A stretch of 64,000 nt of DNA. Source: Symbiodinium natans (lineage: Eukaryota; Sar; Dinophyceae; Suessiales; Symbiodiniaceae). The stretch lies in contig CAJNDS010002306.1 in the NCBI GenBank assembly GCA_905221605.1, positions 127,001 through 191,000 of the forward strand, read 5' to 3'. Position 1 is the stretch's first letter. Every line of letters starts with the position of its first letter. Shown here one piece after another: positions 1 through 11,600 of the stretch. The notes beneath the pieces are model-generated. The model saw only the letters and a program-made list of their open reading frames with translations. It made no database searches and was not told the origin of the DNA. Made by a program: the position numbers and the translations under genes.

Positions 1-60
1 TGCTAAAATTGATTAATAATCCCAGGCGGTAGCTTCTAAATAGACCCTATTTTGCTCAGC

Positions 61-530
61 CACGGGGGGGGGGGGGGGGGGGGGGGGGCCGAAGGTCTGA
101 AGGCTTCGAAGGCCGAAGGTGAAGACGAAGGCTTCGAAGCCTTCGAAAGATGAGGACGAAGGCTTCGAAGGCTTCGAAGGGCGAGGACGAAGGGGCTTCG
201 AAGGCTTCCAAGATGAGGAGGAAAGGGGGCTTCGAAGGCTTCGAAGGGGAGGACGAAGGGGGGGGGGCCTTTGAAGGCTTCGAAGGCTTCGAAGGTGAGG
301 ACGAAGGGGGCTTCGAAGGCTTCGAAGGGTGAGGACGAAGGGGGGGGCGGCTTCGAAGGCTTCGAAGGTGAGGACGAAGGGGGTTTGAAGGCTTCGAAGG
401 GGAGGACGAAGGGGGCTTGAAGGGGGGGGGGGCTTCGAAGGCTTCGAAGGGTGAGGACGAAGGCTTCGAAGGCTTCGAAGGGTGAGGACGAAGGGGGGCG
501 GCTTCGAGGCCTTCGAAGGTGAGAGACGGG
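61..530. repeat. GGCTTCGAAGG minisatellite
   Basis: A G-run at about 64-88 is followed by many imperfect copies of GGCTTCGAAGGCTTCGAAGG joined by GAGGACGAAGG spacers, with repeat periods of about 30-60 bases. The core contains the palindrome TTCGAA, so both strands look similar. Long open frames here (Glu/Gly/Phe-rich on one strand, Pro/Ser/Lys-rich on the other) come from the repeat and are not genes. One stray copy recurs at 1261-1306. Confidence 0.9.
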
Positions 531-639
531 GGCATCTCCAGAGTCTCACGGCTGCGCCCCCCCCAATCCCCCCGCTCCACTTCCAGAAACAAAAACACTC
601 TCGTCTCTACTCCTCTGAGCTTCGAATAATGAAACAAAA

Positions 640-1160
640 AAACAAAAGAAGATTCGAGGGGGGTAGAATTTAGAATACATTCCCTTCTCCCTTCTCCTTT
701 GAGTTTTCGAAGAATGAAAGACGAAAAACAAAAGAAGATTTGAGGGGGTGGAATTTAGAATAAATTCCCTTCTCTCTCCTCCTCTGATTTCGGGTAATGA
801 AATACAAAAACAAAACAAGATTCGAGGGGGGTGGAATTTAGAATACATTCCCTTCTCTCTTCTGCCTTCCTCCCACTTCGCATTCTTGCTTCTCCCTTCC
901 TTCCACCCTTGTTTGTGATTTGAAATAAAGTCTACTTCTTTAAACAAAAACCGTCTCGTCACGACTCCTCTGATTTTTCGAATAAAGAAATACAAAAAAC
1001 AAAAGAAGATTCGAGGGGGGGGTGGAATTTAGAATAAATTCCCTTCTCTCTTCTCCTCTAATTTTCCGAAAAATGAAATACAAAAAACAAAAAGATTCAA
1101 GGGGGGTGGAATTTAGAATACATTCCCTTCTCTCTTTCTCCTTTCCCCCACTCCACATTC
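640..1160. repeat. Tandem repeat of about 87 bp
   Basis: Copies of a unit containing AAGATTCGAGGGGGGTGGAA, then TTTAGAATA(C/A)ATTCCCTTCTCTCTTCTCC and a stretch rich in AAATACAAAAAACAAAAG. Copies begin near 648, 733, 819, 1003 and 1090. Spacing is about 86 bases for the first three; an extra C/T-rich piece separates the third from the fourth. No gene is seen. Confidence 0.8.
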
Positions 1161-2130
1161 TCTCCTCCCTTCCTCCTCGTCTCTTTTTAATTTAAAAATG
1201 TATTAAATTGAATGAATTAAATATTAAAATGTTTTGAAGATTCAAGAATTTAAAATACAAGGGCTTCGAAGGCTTGGAAGCTGAGGACGAAGGGGGCTTC
1301 GAAGGCCACATGCCATCAACATCCAAAAAGTGCCTGCCTTATAAACAAGGAATATTTGGAGAATGGGCCAGGTCAAAGCCCAAGCTTCTCAAATGTCGGA
1401 TCTAAAAAACGCCCCGCGCCTGCATAGTTTGGACCGTGCTCTGATTGCAGACCGGAGCCAACAAGGGATTCACCCGCAACTGTTTACGCCTTGGTCTACC
1501 CGTCCTTTGAGGTCGTTATGGGGGCCAAGGCGAGCCCAAGAAGCTGGAAGTGCTGCTCAGCCATTGATCGAGGAGCGCCAGGCATCGATCCGTTGAATGT
1601 TGTTAACAAGCTGAGTGCTGCAAGTTCATTCAGTAAAGGCTGCAGCGTCGCAAATGGGCTTGAGTACATCCGAGGGAAGCGAGACATGTACCAGTCTCAG
1701 AAATTGGTTGTCTCCGGAGTTGTGTTTTTAAGTGTTTTTGCAACGATGAAATTGATTTTAAGAAGAGGACCATTGAGTGACAAAAAGAGAGCAGGCCATT
1801 TAGCAAGGGTCTCCACAGCCAGAGAGAGAATGACTGGAACGGAATTGGAGTAATGATGTGCCAGCTACGGTTGGCAAGACGCTTGCAGAATAATTGGTGG
1901 TTTAACGACAAATGACCACATTTGTTCGTGATTAAATCTTTCTTTCACAGTTGCACAGAGATTCTGGAGACAAAGGGGGGCTGGACTGCCCGTTGGAAAA
2001 CCGCTGAAAAACATGGTATCGCGCAGGTCCACATTTAGAACCAATAAACGACGAGAAACATAGGACGCATCAGAGCACCCCTAGTAAAGCTTGAATGTAC
2101 GACAACAAGAAAAGAACACAAGGCAAGCGC
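1161..2130. other. Intergenic, no gene recognised
   Basis: An AT-rich stretch at 1180-1260, one relic of the GGCTTCGAAGG satellite, then unique sequence up to the target site of element E1. The short frames at 1363-1911 have no recognisable domain and no convincing amino-acid composition. Confidence 0.6.
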
Positions 2131-2135
2131 ATTCT
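2131..2135. repeat. Target-site duplication of E1, left copy
   Basis: ATTCT immediately precedes the first base of the 5' LTR. The identical ATTCT follows the 3' LTR at 14888-14892. Five bases is the usual duplication for Ty1/copia integrases. Confidence 0.9.
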
Positions 2136-2632
2136 TGTGAAAGTTTTTGACTTCCTTGTGAGTGCCTTTACAGTTGACAGGATGTCTTGCACATGTGACA
2201 TGAACCACGAGTTTGCATTGCATGAGTTGAGAACTGTGCTTGAACCGTTTGTTTGGTGTTAGCAGAAACAGGCATGGACATAGCATGTTTGGAGCTTGGC
2301 TTGAAAGTGTTTCTTGCTTTGAGCTTGACGGGAGATGCTTGGAGTGTGCATGATGAGCAGAGAAGCACTCGAGATGCTTTGGGCGGCCCTCGCTTCGCTC
2401 GTGTCGTCGTACTGAGGTTCGAGCAGAGTGGCTGTGCACTTGTATGCTTGTTTTGCTGAAGCACTGAAGTCCTGAGAAGCATTAGGACGTTTGCATGTGT
2501 TCCTCCTTTGTTTAACAAAGTTGAGATGGAATTCACGAAAGTGAAGCTGCGCTGACTCTGCGAGAGACTTGCCGAACACCTCTGGTGTTTTGGCTCAAGC
2601 GTGGAGTGAAAAAGAGCTCTGCGTTTTTCACA
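2136..2632 (+). repeat. 5' LTR of E1
   Basis: 497 bases, starting TGTGAAAG and ending TTTTTCACA. It matches 11749-11764 plus 14359-14887. Compared with the 3' copy it lacks a segment of roughly 60 bases (3' copy about 14580-14642) and has about 7 extra bases near 2205. It should hold the promoter; I see no certain TATA box, as is common in dinoflagellates. Confidence 0.9.
2588..2599 (+). promoter_or_regulatory. Spliced-leader 3' end inside the E1 LTR
   Basis: TTTTGGCTCAAG is identical to the last 12 bases of the conserved 22-nt dinoflagellate spliced leader. It lies 33 bases before the LTR end; the 3' LTR has it at 14843-14854. Element E2 carries the same 12-mer at the equivalent place in an otherwise different LTR. 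The likely reading is that trans-spliced genomic RNA was reverse transcribed, so the leader now marks the start of R/U5. Confidence 0.7.
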
Positions 2633-2644
2633 TGGTAGCGGAGC
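2633..2644 (+). promoter_or_regulatory. Primer-binding site of E1
   Basis: TGGTAGCGGAGC starts directly after the LTR. It begins TGG, the complement of the tRNA CCA end, and resembles initiator tRNA-Met sites of copia elements (compare plant TGGTATCAGAGC). The same 12 bases follow the 5' LTR of E2 at 51300, which supports the function. Confidence 0.8.
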
Positions 2645-2669
2645 GTCTGAGGACGTTCCAGTAGAGACC

Positions 2670-5600
2670 ATGGCCGCCCAAGCTCCGGACCCTTCTCAGG
2701 TGCCGGTGCCGGACGTGAGTCCTGAAGAAGAGGCTTTGCTGTTTGGTCAAGCAGGCCAGACAACTACGCGACCTCAGGAAGCACCGAACCCCTTTGAGTC
2801 CCCTCCGGCAACTCCTGCTCAAGCGCAGGCTTCACCAGCGGGCAGTCAGGCAGGGGGAACCTTGCCCACAGCCAGCGGTGGAGGAACCGAGACTGGGTTT
2901 CAAGCCATCGTGTTGGAAATGCTACGTCAGCAGAACCAGTCTACACTTGAGCTCTTGCGTCAGCAAGGGCAGGCTACTCAACAGAACCAGCAGTTGATAG
3001 CTGCTCTCATGAGACGCATGGACTTAGAGGAGAAACGCCGAAACGAGGCCGAAGAGAAGGCAGCGGAGACTGCTAAGTTGGTTGCTGAAGCTGCAGCTAA
3101 AGCCAAGACTGCCGACCCGTTTTCGGGACCTGGTGCCACAGCAGCGACGGGGTCGTCTTCGTCTACTTCTTTTAGTGGTGGGTCCACTCTTCAGAACCGA
3201 GCGGAGAAGTACCTACCGCCTTTGCCATTGCTGGAGCATCAAGGCATGAGCAAAGGACGCATGCGAGAAGTGGAAACATGGCATGGCTATGTGGAGACTT
3301 TGAGCTCGTGGTTGGCTTTGCAGGACGAGTCTTTCGTTCGGGAGCTTCAGCTGTGTGTGAAGGTGAAACACGAGATACTCCAGAAGGATCTCAGTGTGGA
3401 AGTTGCAGCGCGGAGCGCTAAGCTGTTTTACTACCTGACCCAAGCCCTGGCAAAGTGGGAAAGGGGTCTGGAGTTGCTACGCTCGTGCTCGAAGCGACAG
3501 GCTTTGAGTGCCTGTGGGTACGAGGCCATGCGCACCATCACACAGCAGTACAGCATAGTGTCCCGCATGGAAGCCGTCTTCGTGCGTGACCAGTGTTTGA
3601 AGTTGCAGCACACGTGCCAACATATTCGGCGGCCTACTGACCTCATTAGGCACCTTGAAGATGAGTTTTCTCGGTCTGAGGCAAAGCTGTCGAATTTCCC
3701 TGAACTTCTTCTGTCAGAGGCTGATCGGTGCAGTATCCTTTTGCAAGCGGTGAATACCGAGCTTCGTCAATACGTTGTCTTGCATGGGAAGAGCAACGAC
3801 TGGAACTCATTGTGCAGCAGTCTGAAGTACTACGAAGAACAGCTTCGACTGTGTGAGGCTCCAGGTGGAACGTCTCGATCCCTCAGTGACACTTTGTGTG
3901 ATTACTGCGGGAAACGGGGACACCAAGCCGAGAAATGCTGGCAGAAGCAAAGGGATGAGAAGGCCCGTGGTGGTGGCAGTCCGGACAAAGGCAAGGGCGA
4001 CCATGGAAAGGATCGAAAGAAGCCTAAGGACAAAGGAAAAGGGGACCGAAACCCCAAAGGTGGGGGAACTCCCAAAGGTGGAGGAACGCCGCGGGGAGGT
4101 GGAACTCCTCGGAGCGAGCAAGGGGACAAGAGCCCCAAAGGACGCGGAAAGGGCAAGGAGAAGTCGAAGAAGAAGAAAGGAAAAGGGAAAGGCCGTTACT
4201 TGGGTGAGCCCGAATCGGAAGCAGACTCTGGGGAAGCCACCTTGATGGCTTTGGGTTTTTCTGGAGTGCGGGAAGCTTCGGCCGAACCTTCTCTTCCTCC
4301 TCGTGTTCTGAACGCGCCTGAAGAGGTGAAGCCGGTAGGCACCGTAGTTGGAGATTCAATGGGGGCCTTAGGCTCGAAGTTTTCTCAAAGAGGAAACCTC
4401 TCTCAGATGTGCTCGCACCTAGGGGTTAGCCCGAGGGATGTTTGGTTGGTTGATAGTGGGGCTACGTGCCACATAGTTTCCAACCAGTTTATCTCAGGAT
4501 TTCGTGTGGTGAAGACACATGACAAGGCAGCCAGTCTGTTCAACGCCTCTGGAGGTTCGATCGACGTTTCGTCTGTGGTCGATATCGAAGTCTACTTCGG
4601 TGATGTTCTTCTGAGACTCGGGGAGGTGTTGGTGGCTGATGTCGGGTTTAACGTCCTCTCTCCATGGTGTGGGGCGGAATTGGGTTGGAAGACCTATCTG
4701 TCCAAAACGGGGTCCCGAATGTACAAAGGGAACAAGAAGAGTATCAAGTTGGTTGGTCACAATCGGGCCTGGTGGGCGTTTAGTGGGGGAAAGAAGTCTA
4801 AAGCCTCCTCCAAGAAAGGGGCGGAAGGGCCTAAAGACATGGAACTTGATTCACTGAAGGACGCTGTTGTGCCAGGATCTGAGGTTCCTATCCCCTCAGG
4901 ACAGCGGACCGCTCCCAGGAGCATCTTGAAGAAAGGAGGAAAGAGCCTGCATAAGGTCGATGAGCTCGATGATGAGCAGTGTGGCCGACACGCTTTGTCT
5001 TCAACTCCGTTTTCGTTTCTCCTTCGAGGGTTTAGGTCTGAGATCTTCAATCCCGAAAGTCCTCAAGAAGAGCTTGTTTTCGACAAAGATCTTAGGAAAC
5101 AGCATGACATGTGTGGCTTGAATTTGATTAGGAAGCAGCATGACATGTTTGGCTTGAGCTTGCGCTTGATTTTTGAGCTTGGATTGAATTGCTTGAGCAT
5201 GTTGCTTTGGAACCTTGGGAACATACATGCTTTGGAGCTTGCTTTGCGTGTGTGCGTCATGTTTTTCATGGGGTGTTTTTCGCTTATGCAAGGGATTGGA
5301 GCGCCTTTCGGAGGTGCACGAAGGAACAGATCCGGAGCTTTGAGTGTTTTGGTTCTAGTAGCCTTTTGCTTTTGTTGCTCGGAAAGCAGCAATCCGCTCC
5401 ATGATGGGTGGCTCCCAAACCTCTGGGCCTGCGATAGAGGACCCAGTTGGTGGAGAGGCGAGTGTTTCGCCAATGGTGGGCCCGTCGCCGGAGGAGGCAA
5501 CGGTCCAGGAGCCAATGGCGACGGTCCAGGAGCCTTCGCCTACCGACTCCGAGAATTGGGGGCATTGGCGCCCCCTTGCGGCGGACCCCGTGGATATTGG

Positions 5601-8600
5601 AGATTCCGATGTGCCGAGGATTACTCCGGTGGACACCACGCAGCCACCATCCATTCCGGGACAACGCCTGACGGCCTTGCATCATGCTTTGCTTTTCGAT
5701 ATGAGGAGGAGGATTGCGGAGGCTGCCGAGCTTGGGGTCCATTTGTACCCCGGGCCTGGGGAACCAATGCCCCAGCTTTCCCATTATTATGGGCCCCCAG
5801 CAGACCCGAGTGCCATTTACGATTCCCTCGCCATGGCCGGGACCATAGGCGAGGCCTATGTGGCGCAGCATCTGGGGTCTCCGGCGATTACTCGCCAGAT
5901 CTTTGGTGGGTCTGCTACGTTGGTTCGTCCCAGCGAATATGCAGCCCCGACTCCGTGGCACTCGGTGCTTCCGCGGTTTCCGGAAGGTCCACATCCACCA
6001 CAGGTACTTCCCGAACCTGTGCAAGAAGAAGGTCGCCGTCCCAAAAGATTTCGGGAGGTGGCCACCTCCACTGTGGATCAAGACTTGGCTGCAGAGGAGC
6101 GCCTCCATCTTCTTCTCCAAGGCAAAGGCCTCTTCGAATGGGGGCTGAGGCCCCACGACGTCCTGTCAGCCATGGACAGGCTGGGCGTCGCTACCAAGGG
6201 CGCGGGAGGGCGCAACGACCGCCGAGAGCGCGAATGCTCCATAAGCGCAATGGGGTATCTTCAGCGGCTCCTCATCTGCTTGCGCGCCTTTATCAATGCA
6301 AAGGCGGGGGAATGCCCGTTGTTGGCCCTTCACGAGCCGCGTCTCTTCGAGGGACCGCGCTTTACGCGGTATCGCGACGAACGTGTCGCGTGGGGCGAGC
6401 TCACTACGAGTTTGAGGCTTCGAACAGATGCTGCATTGCGGTCGAAGGAGGCCAGCAATGCCCGCAGGGCCGCGCGAGATTCGCGCCGGAGGTTGAAGCC
6501 GAAGGCCCGTGCTGGTCCTGGTGGGTCTACATCAAGCGATTCGAGCTCCACCTCCGTTTCGGCCGACGAAGACCTCCATGGCGAAGGCCCCGAAGAGGCG
6601 CTGAGATTTTGCTTGAAGTGCAGGGAGGACAATATCTCAGTCCAAGAGGCCCTTTGCCTCCCTACGCCAGAGACGGCGCCACCACCGATGGTGAAGCAAG
6701 CAGGAATGGGTGGTCGAGATCCTCCAGCTCCACCAATGGTTCCGGGAACTTCGGCTGCAACTCCGGGCCACCACGACGACGGGGATATGCCCCTGGAGCC
6801 ACCTTCTCCTGCTTCAACAGCCCCGCTTGGGGATTCCATCGGCCGCCTTCTTCTTGGTCTTGGACAGACGGGCTCGGAGCGCTCGTTCGTTCTTCCGCCG
6901 CCACCGCCGGCGGTAAAGGCGATGCCACGCCCCGCTCCGGGGCCCTCCATGCCAACGGTTCCCGAATCGGAGGCCCCATCTTCCAGCAGCTCGGCCAATG
7001 TCCCCAGTTTCGATGCGGTGGTGGCTGCCGCAAAGGAGACGATCAAGAAAGGATGAAGGGGATTTGGAGCCGTGGGCCCGGCTTGGAATGTATCATAACT
7101 TTCTTTTGTGTTCGGGATGGAGTCCTGGACTACGCCGACGCGGCGCACCGAATTTCCTTTCGAGAAGAAAACAAAGATGTGAGTGCGTGGTTTCGTTTTC
7201 TTGAAATACATGTGAAGCATGAGTTGTTTGAGCTTGGTTTGCCGCTTGGATTGCTTGAGCTTGAGCTTGCTTGTGCCCGAAACCCCTTTGAAACGCACCA
7301 AATCCCGAACCTTAACTTCAACCCCAACCGAACCACCGCCAGCCTATACAGGAATGGTCTTGGGCCAGGACTGGATGTCATGGCCATCGTGGGCGTCTTG
7401 GGCTTCTGCAGCCTCTTGGGTGGTCTAGTGTTTTGGGGGTTTCACATTTTGTTTGTCGAGTTTAAAAGGTGTTCCGTTGGAGAAAAGGATCGGAAGGTCT
7501 TTAGAGTGAGGCCGCGCAGGAAGGGCTGCAGTGTTAGGATCTTTTGTGGGGACCACTGGGTCCGAGTGCCTAGCTACAAGCAGTTTGTCTTGCATAGGAA
7601 GGCCCCAAAACCCCAAACACGTACACGTTGCATGTTGAACATGTTGTTTTGCAAGGCTTGCAGTGTGCTTGGGAGTGTTTGTGCTTGGCTTGGTGTGCTT
7701 GATGTTGTTGAAAAGGGCAATGATGAGAGCCCGCCGGCGAGCAGTCCATTAGTGTGTCATCTGCGGATGATGCACAGAGGACTGCCAGTGCCGGGACAAG
7801 GGACTGAAGCTGAGCCCTTTGATTTGGAAGCTCCTCGTGGTGGGGAGCCCGGGTCTTCGTCTTCAAGGGTCCCCGAAGGGGTTCCGTCACCGTCAAGTCC
7901 CGATTACGAGCCTTCTGAAGTTTCTGAAAGACCCCCCAAGCCTCCAGAGAATCCACCGGAACCACCGGACAGTGGAGAAGAAGGATCTTTTAGGATTCCG
8001 TTGTCCTCAACCGCCTTGTATCATCATCGTGCACAAGGCCATTTCCCTTATGATTTCAACTGTGACTCATGCTGTTCGTCGAAGGGTCGTGTTCCCGCGC
8101 GTCGATTGCGTCGTCGTCTTCAAAAAGAGAATCAGACTGTTGGTCTTGATTTTTTCTTTTTCGGCAAGCTAAGAGTCCTGTTGATGACACACCTGGGTTC
8201 AAGGTATACTGTCAGTCTGCCTGCACCGAACCTCGAAGATCCACAATTGCTTGCTAACATCAACAGAGTGCTGCGTGAGATGGGACTGGTAGGCAAAGCC
8301 GTGACGTTTCGAATGGATCAAGAAGGATCTATTATTGCTTTGGCAGAAAGACTGAGTAGGTCCCGAAACTGCCCCCACAGCGCAACAATTGTTGATGTGG
8401 TTCCAGGATATAGGCCACAAGCCAAAGGGTCAATAGAACGACAAGTTGAATCGGTACGCCAAGGCTTCTGGGCTGTGTGGTTGGACTTGGAGCGCCAAAT
8501 TGCTCTAAAGAAGTTCCCTGGTCAAGATGCAGAGCTGGGAAAGTACCAGCTTCCCTTAGGGGGTCTCTTGTGGCAAGCCTGTGTGTTCTATGTTTCGAGG

Positions 8601-11600
8601 TGTTACAATCTGTGGTCCTCGAGCCACGGTGACTCCACCACCAGCATTGATTTGCTGCACGAGGAAATAGTTCACCGAACTAGAACGCTTCCCTTTGGTT
8701 GTGTGGTTCAGGCGAAAGTTAGCAAGTCGAAGGCGCATCTTGCTAAATACCGGGGAGCGAAAACAGTCAAGGCTGTTTACTTAGGACCCGTGAACGCACG
8801 AGGTGGAGGGATCTTCGCGGCCCCTTTTGGTAGTACGGAGATTGACGTATTTCCGACCGGAAGAATCGTTGATGGAGCGTGCGAGGTGGCAACTGTCGAA
8901 GGCCTCGCTGTTGCGCAGTCTTTGGTTCTTGATGGTAAAGACCCAGAACGGCCTGTCTTGTATGAACCCGAAGGTGTTGATGATGGAAATGGTCCTGAAG
9001 ATGAAGTCATGGAAGGTGGTGTTGGTCCTTTAGATGAAGAAGACGAAGAGATGATTGCTGACGATACCTATGTTCCCGTAGGTGCCCCGGCGGAAGAAGG
9101 TGAGGCAGGGATTCTGCCTGATGAGGGGGAAAACATGGAGGACATGGAGATTGATTGGCTTACGAATCACCTCTTGGAGTCTTTGTACCGAGGACCTGAC
9201 GTTCGAGCTACCTCACAGGAGGTGGCTGATTCGTTTACCTTGAAATTCGGAGGAAGTAGGGTCAAGTGCCAGGTACCACGAAATGCGGTCTCTGAAACAT
9301 CCGGAGAACAGTTGGATCCGAGCCTTTTGTATGCCTCGATGAAGTTGGAACTAGAGGAACTCGAGTCGTTCGGAGTAGGAAAGGTGATCTCTGAAGATGA
9401 GGCCCGGAAGTCCGCACGTGAGAGCGGCAGGCGGGTACTTACCAGTCGGTGGGTTAACACGGTCAAGCGTAAAGGGCTGTACCGGTCACGTCTGGTAGTA
9501 AGAGATTATGCTTCGATGGGAGGCACGACCTTGTCTGAAGGTATCTACAGCCCGACTACGAGTTTGGAGGGATTGCGGCTTCTGTTGGCCCTGCTTTGTC
9601 GAAGAGGTTCAGTGTTGAGCTGTGACGTGAGCGTTGCTTTTATGCATGCAGCAGTGTCAAGGCCTGAGTACGTAGAGCTTCCGAGTAACGTGAGTATTGC
9701 GGACTCTAAAATCCCTCAAAAGGCCGGAAACAAGAAGGTGTATCTTCGATTACACAAAGCCATGAACGGACTGAGATCCGCACCGCTTTCTTGGTATAAG
9801 GAGCTGAGTTCGCACTTGGAGCAGAGCGGATTCAGTCCAAGCTTGGACCCGACGATATACCGCAGGAAGACCTCCAAGGGTCTGACGCTGGTCCTCTTTT
9901 ATGTTGACGATTTGTTAATCTACTCTGAGGACCCCTCCGAAGGGAAGAAGGTTTTCGAAGATCTACAGAAACGCTACAAGCTGAAACTAACTGGTGAGCT
10001 TCATGAGAATTGTGCGGGAGAAGTATCCTTTCTAGGACGGCGAATCTTCAGGAACAAGGGAGAGAAGCGAGTCTATTTTGGACTGGACGCTAAGTATTTG
10101 GATTCCTGCTGTGAAGAGTATGGGATAACCAAACCGAACCCCAAGCTTCCGTCATTGGAGAAGCGCTACTCTGACCTCATTAAGAAAGGGCAAACCGAAA
10201 AGATCAGTCCAGCTGCTCACGAGAAGTACCGTAGGACCTTAGGGCGTCTAGCATGGGCTGCCCTCTCCAGACCAGATTTGCAGTTCTGCTGCGGATTTTT
10301 GGGGCGTCATCAGTCGGCCCCTGACGAGGCAGCTGAAACATGCATGAGGGATGTCCTCAAATGGGTCAAAGGTCTTCCGCATAAGGTTCAGGTGTTTCCG
10401 TCGACTCGGGAGATCCTGGAAGACGATGCGGATCCCCAAGCGGTATCGTGCTTTACGGACGCAAGCTGGAGCCTGAATTCTGTTAGTGGTGGTGTGATTA
10501 CTTGGGAAAACTGCTGTCTAAAGACGTTCAGCAGGAAGCAGTCCACCACAGCCCTTTCGAGCGCCGAGAGTGAGCTTGCGGCGCTTACTGAAATAGCCAG
10601 GGAAGGTTTGTACATTGCTCTCTTGACGGAGACCATCTTGGAGGGCATCCCGAAGGACCGGGAAACGGGGTACTACCTTCTTAAGGGGTATTCGGACTCT
10701 GAAAGCGCCGTGTCCATTTCCAAAATGGGGACATTGTTGAGGAAAGTCCGCCATATTGAGTTAAGAGCCGCTTTTCTCCAAGAACTTGTCCAGCTTGGAA
10801 GATTCACGATTGAGCACATACCAGGTGCTATCAACCCGGCAGATGCTCTAACAAAAAGCCCAACTAACGACAGTTTGGTCAGCTTGTGCGAGGCTTGTGG
10901 CCTCATTCCGGAACCAGTCCCCTGGAAAGAGAAAAGTTCCGGAACCAGCGTTTCTGTCACGTTTCAAGAGCCCAATAAACCAGCAGATGAAGTCTGCGAA
11001 CTGAACGTCCCTGTTTCTTGGCGAGCCGCAGCAGAGAAGGTAGCAAGGAACCAGGCTTCTTATGTTGTGGTTGAGCTCTGCTGTGAAGAAGGAAGCTCTT
11101 TGTCAAAAGCTTGCTCGAAGAATCCTCGTATCGCGTATTTTGGAGTGACGAAGCAAGTGGATCTGTTAAGTGAAAACGGATACCAGCTTCTCAAAGAAGT
11201 CTTTAGTGTGTTGCTTCATGAAGGGGTGAAGGTGTATGCGCACTTGTCTACGCCGTGTTCGGCTGGGTGCGGACTTCGTCATTTGAGATTCCGAAAAGGT
11301 GGACAGGCCTACGCCAGATGGCGGGAGTCTCTTCTGGTCCACAAGAGGTCTTGGCGAAGGATTTGGAACCTTCTCCGTCCGTACGCGAACTGTCCGCGTC
11401 TTCTTCTTTCTCACGAGTGGCCAGCTAGGTCTGACTTGTGGAATGAAACGGTCTTTAGGTCTGTAAGTCAACGTCTTGGTCTTGCGAAGGGATGTGTCGT
11501 CGATCGCTGTTGCTTCGAGAAGGGTTCTGAAAGAGCCTGGAAGAGGTGGTGGTTTTGTAGTAACTCTTCGAATTTCATCAACAGTATGGCTAGGAACCGC

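Noticed and set aside
13-673. Frames across the first satellite
   Set aside because: Translation of a tandem repeat on both strands.
2035-2671. Minus-strand frames in the E1 LTR, repeated at 14218-14980
   Set aside because: Present twice only because the LTR is duplicated; antisense and without domains.
5284-7301. Minus-strand frames of 290 and 323 codons opposite the E1 block
   Set aside because: Antisense to the +1 ORF in GC-rich DNA; no domain and no start context.
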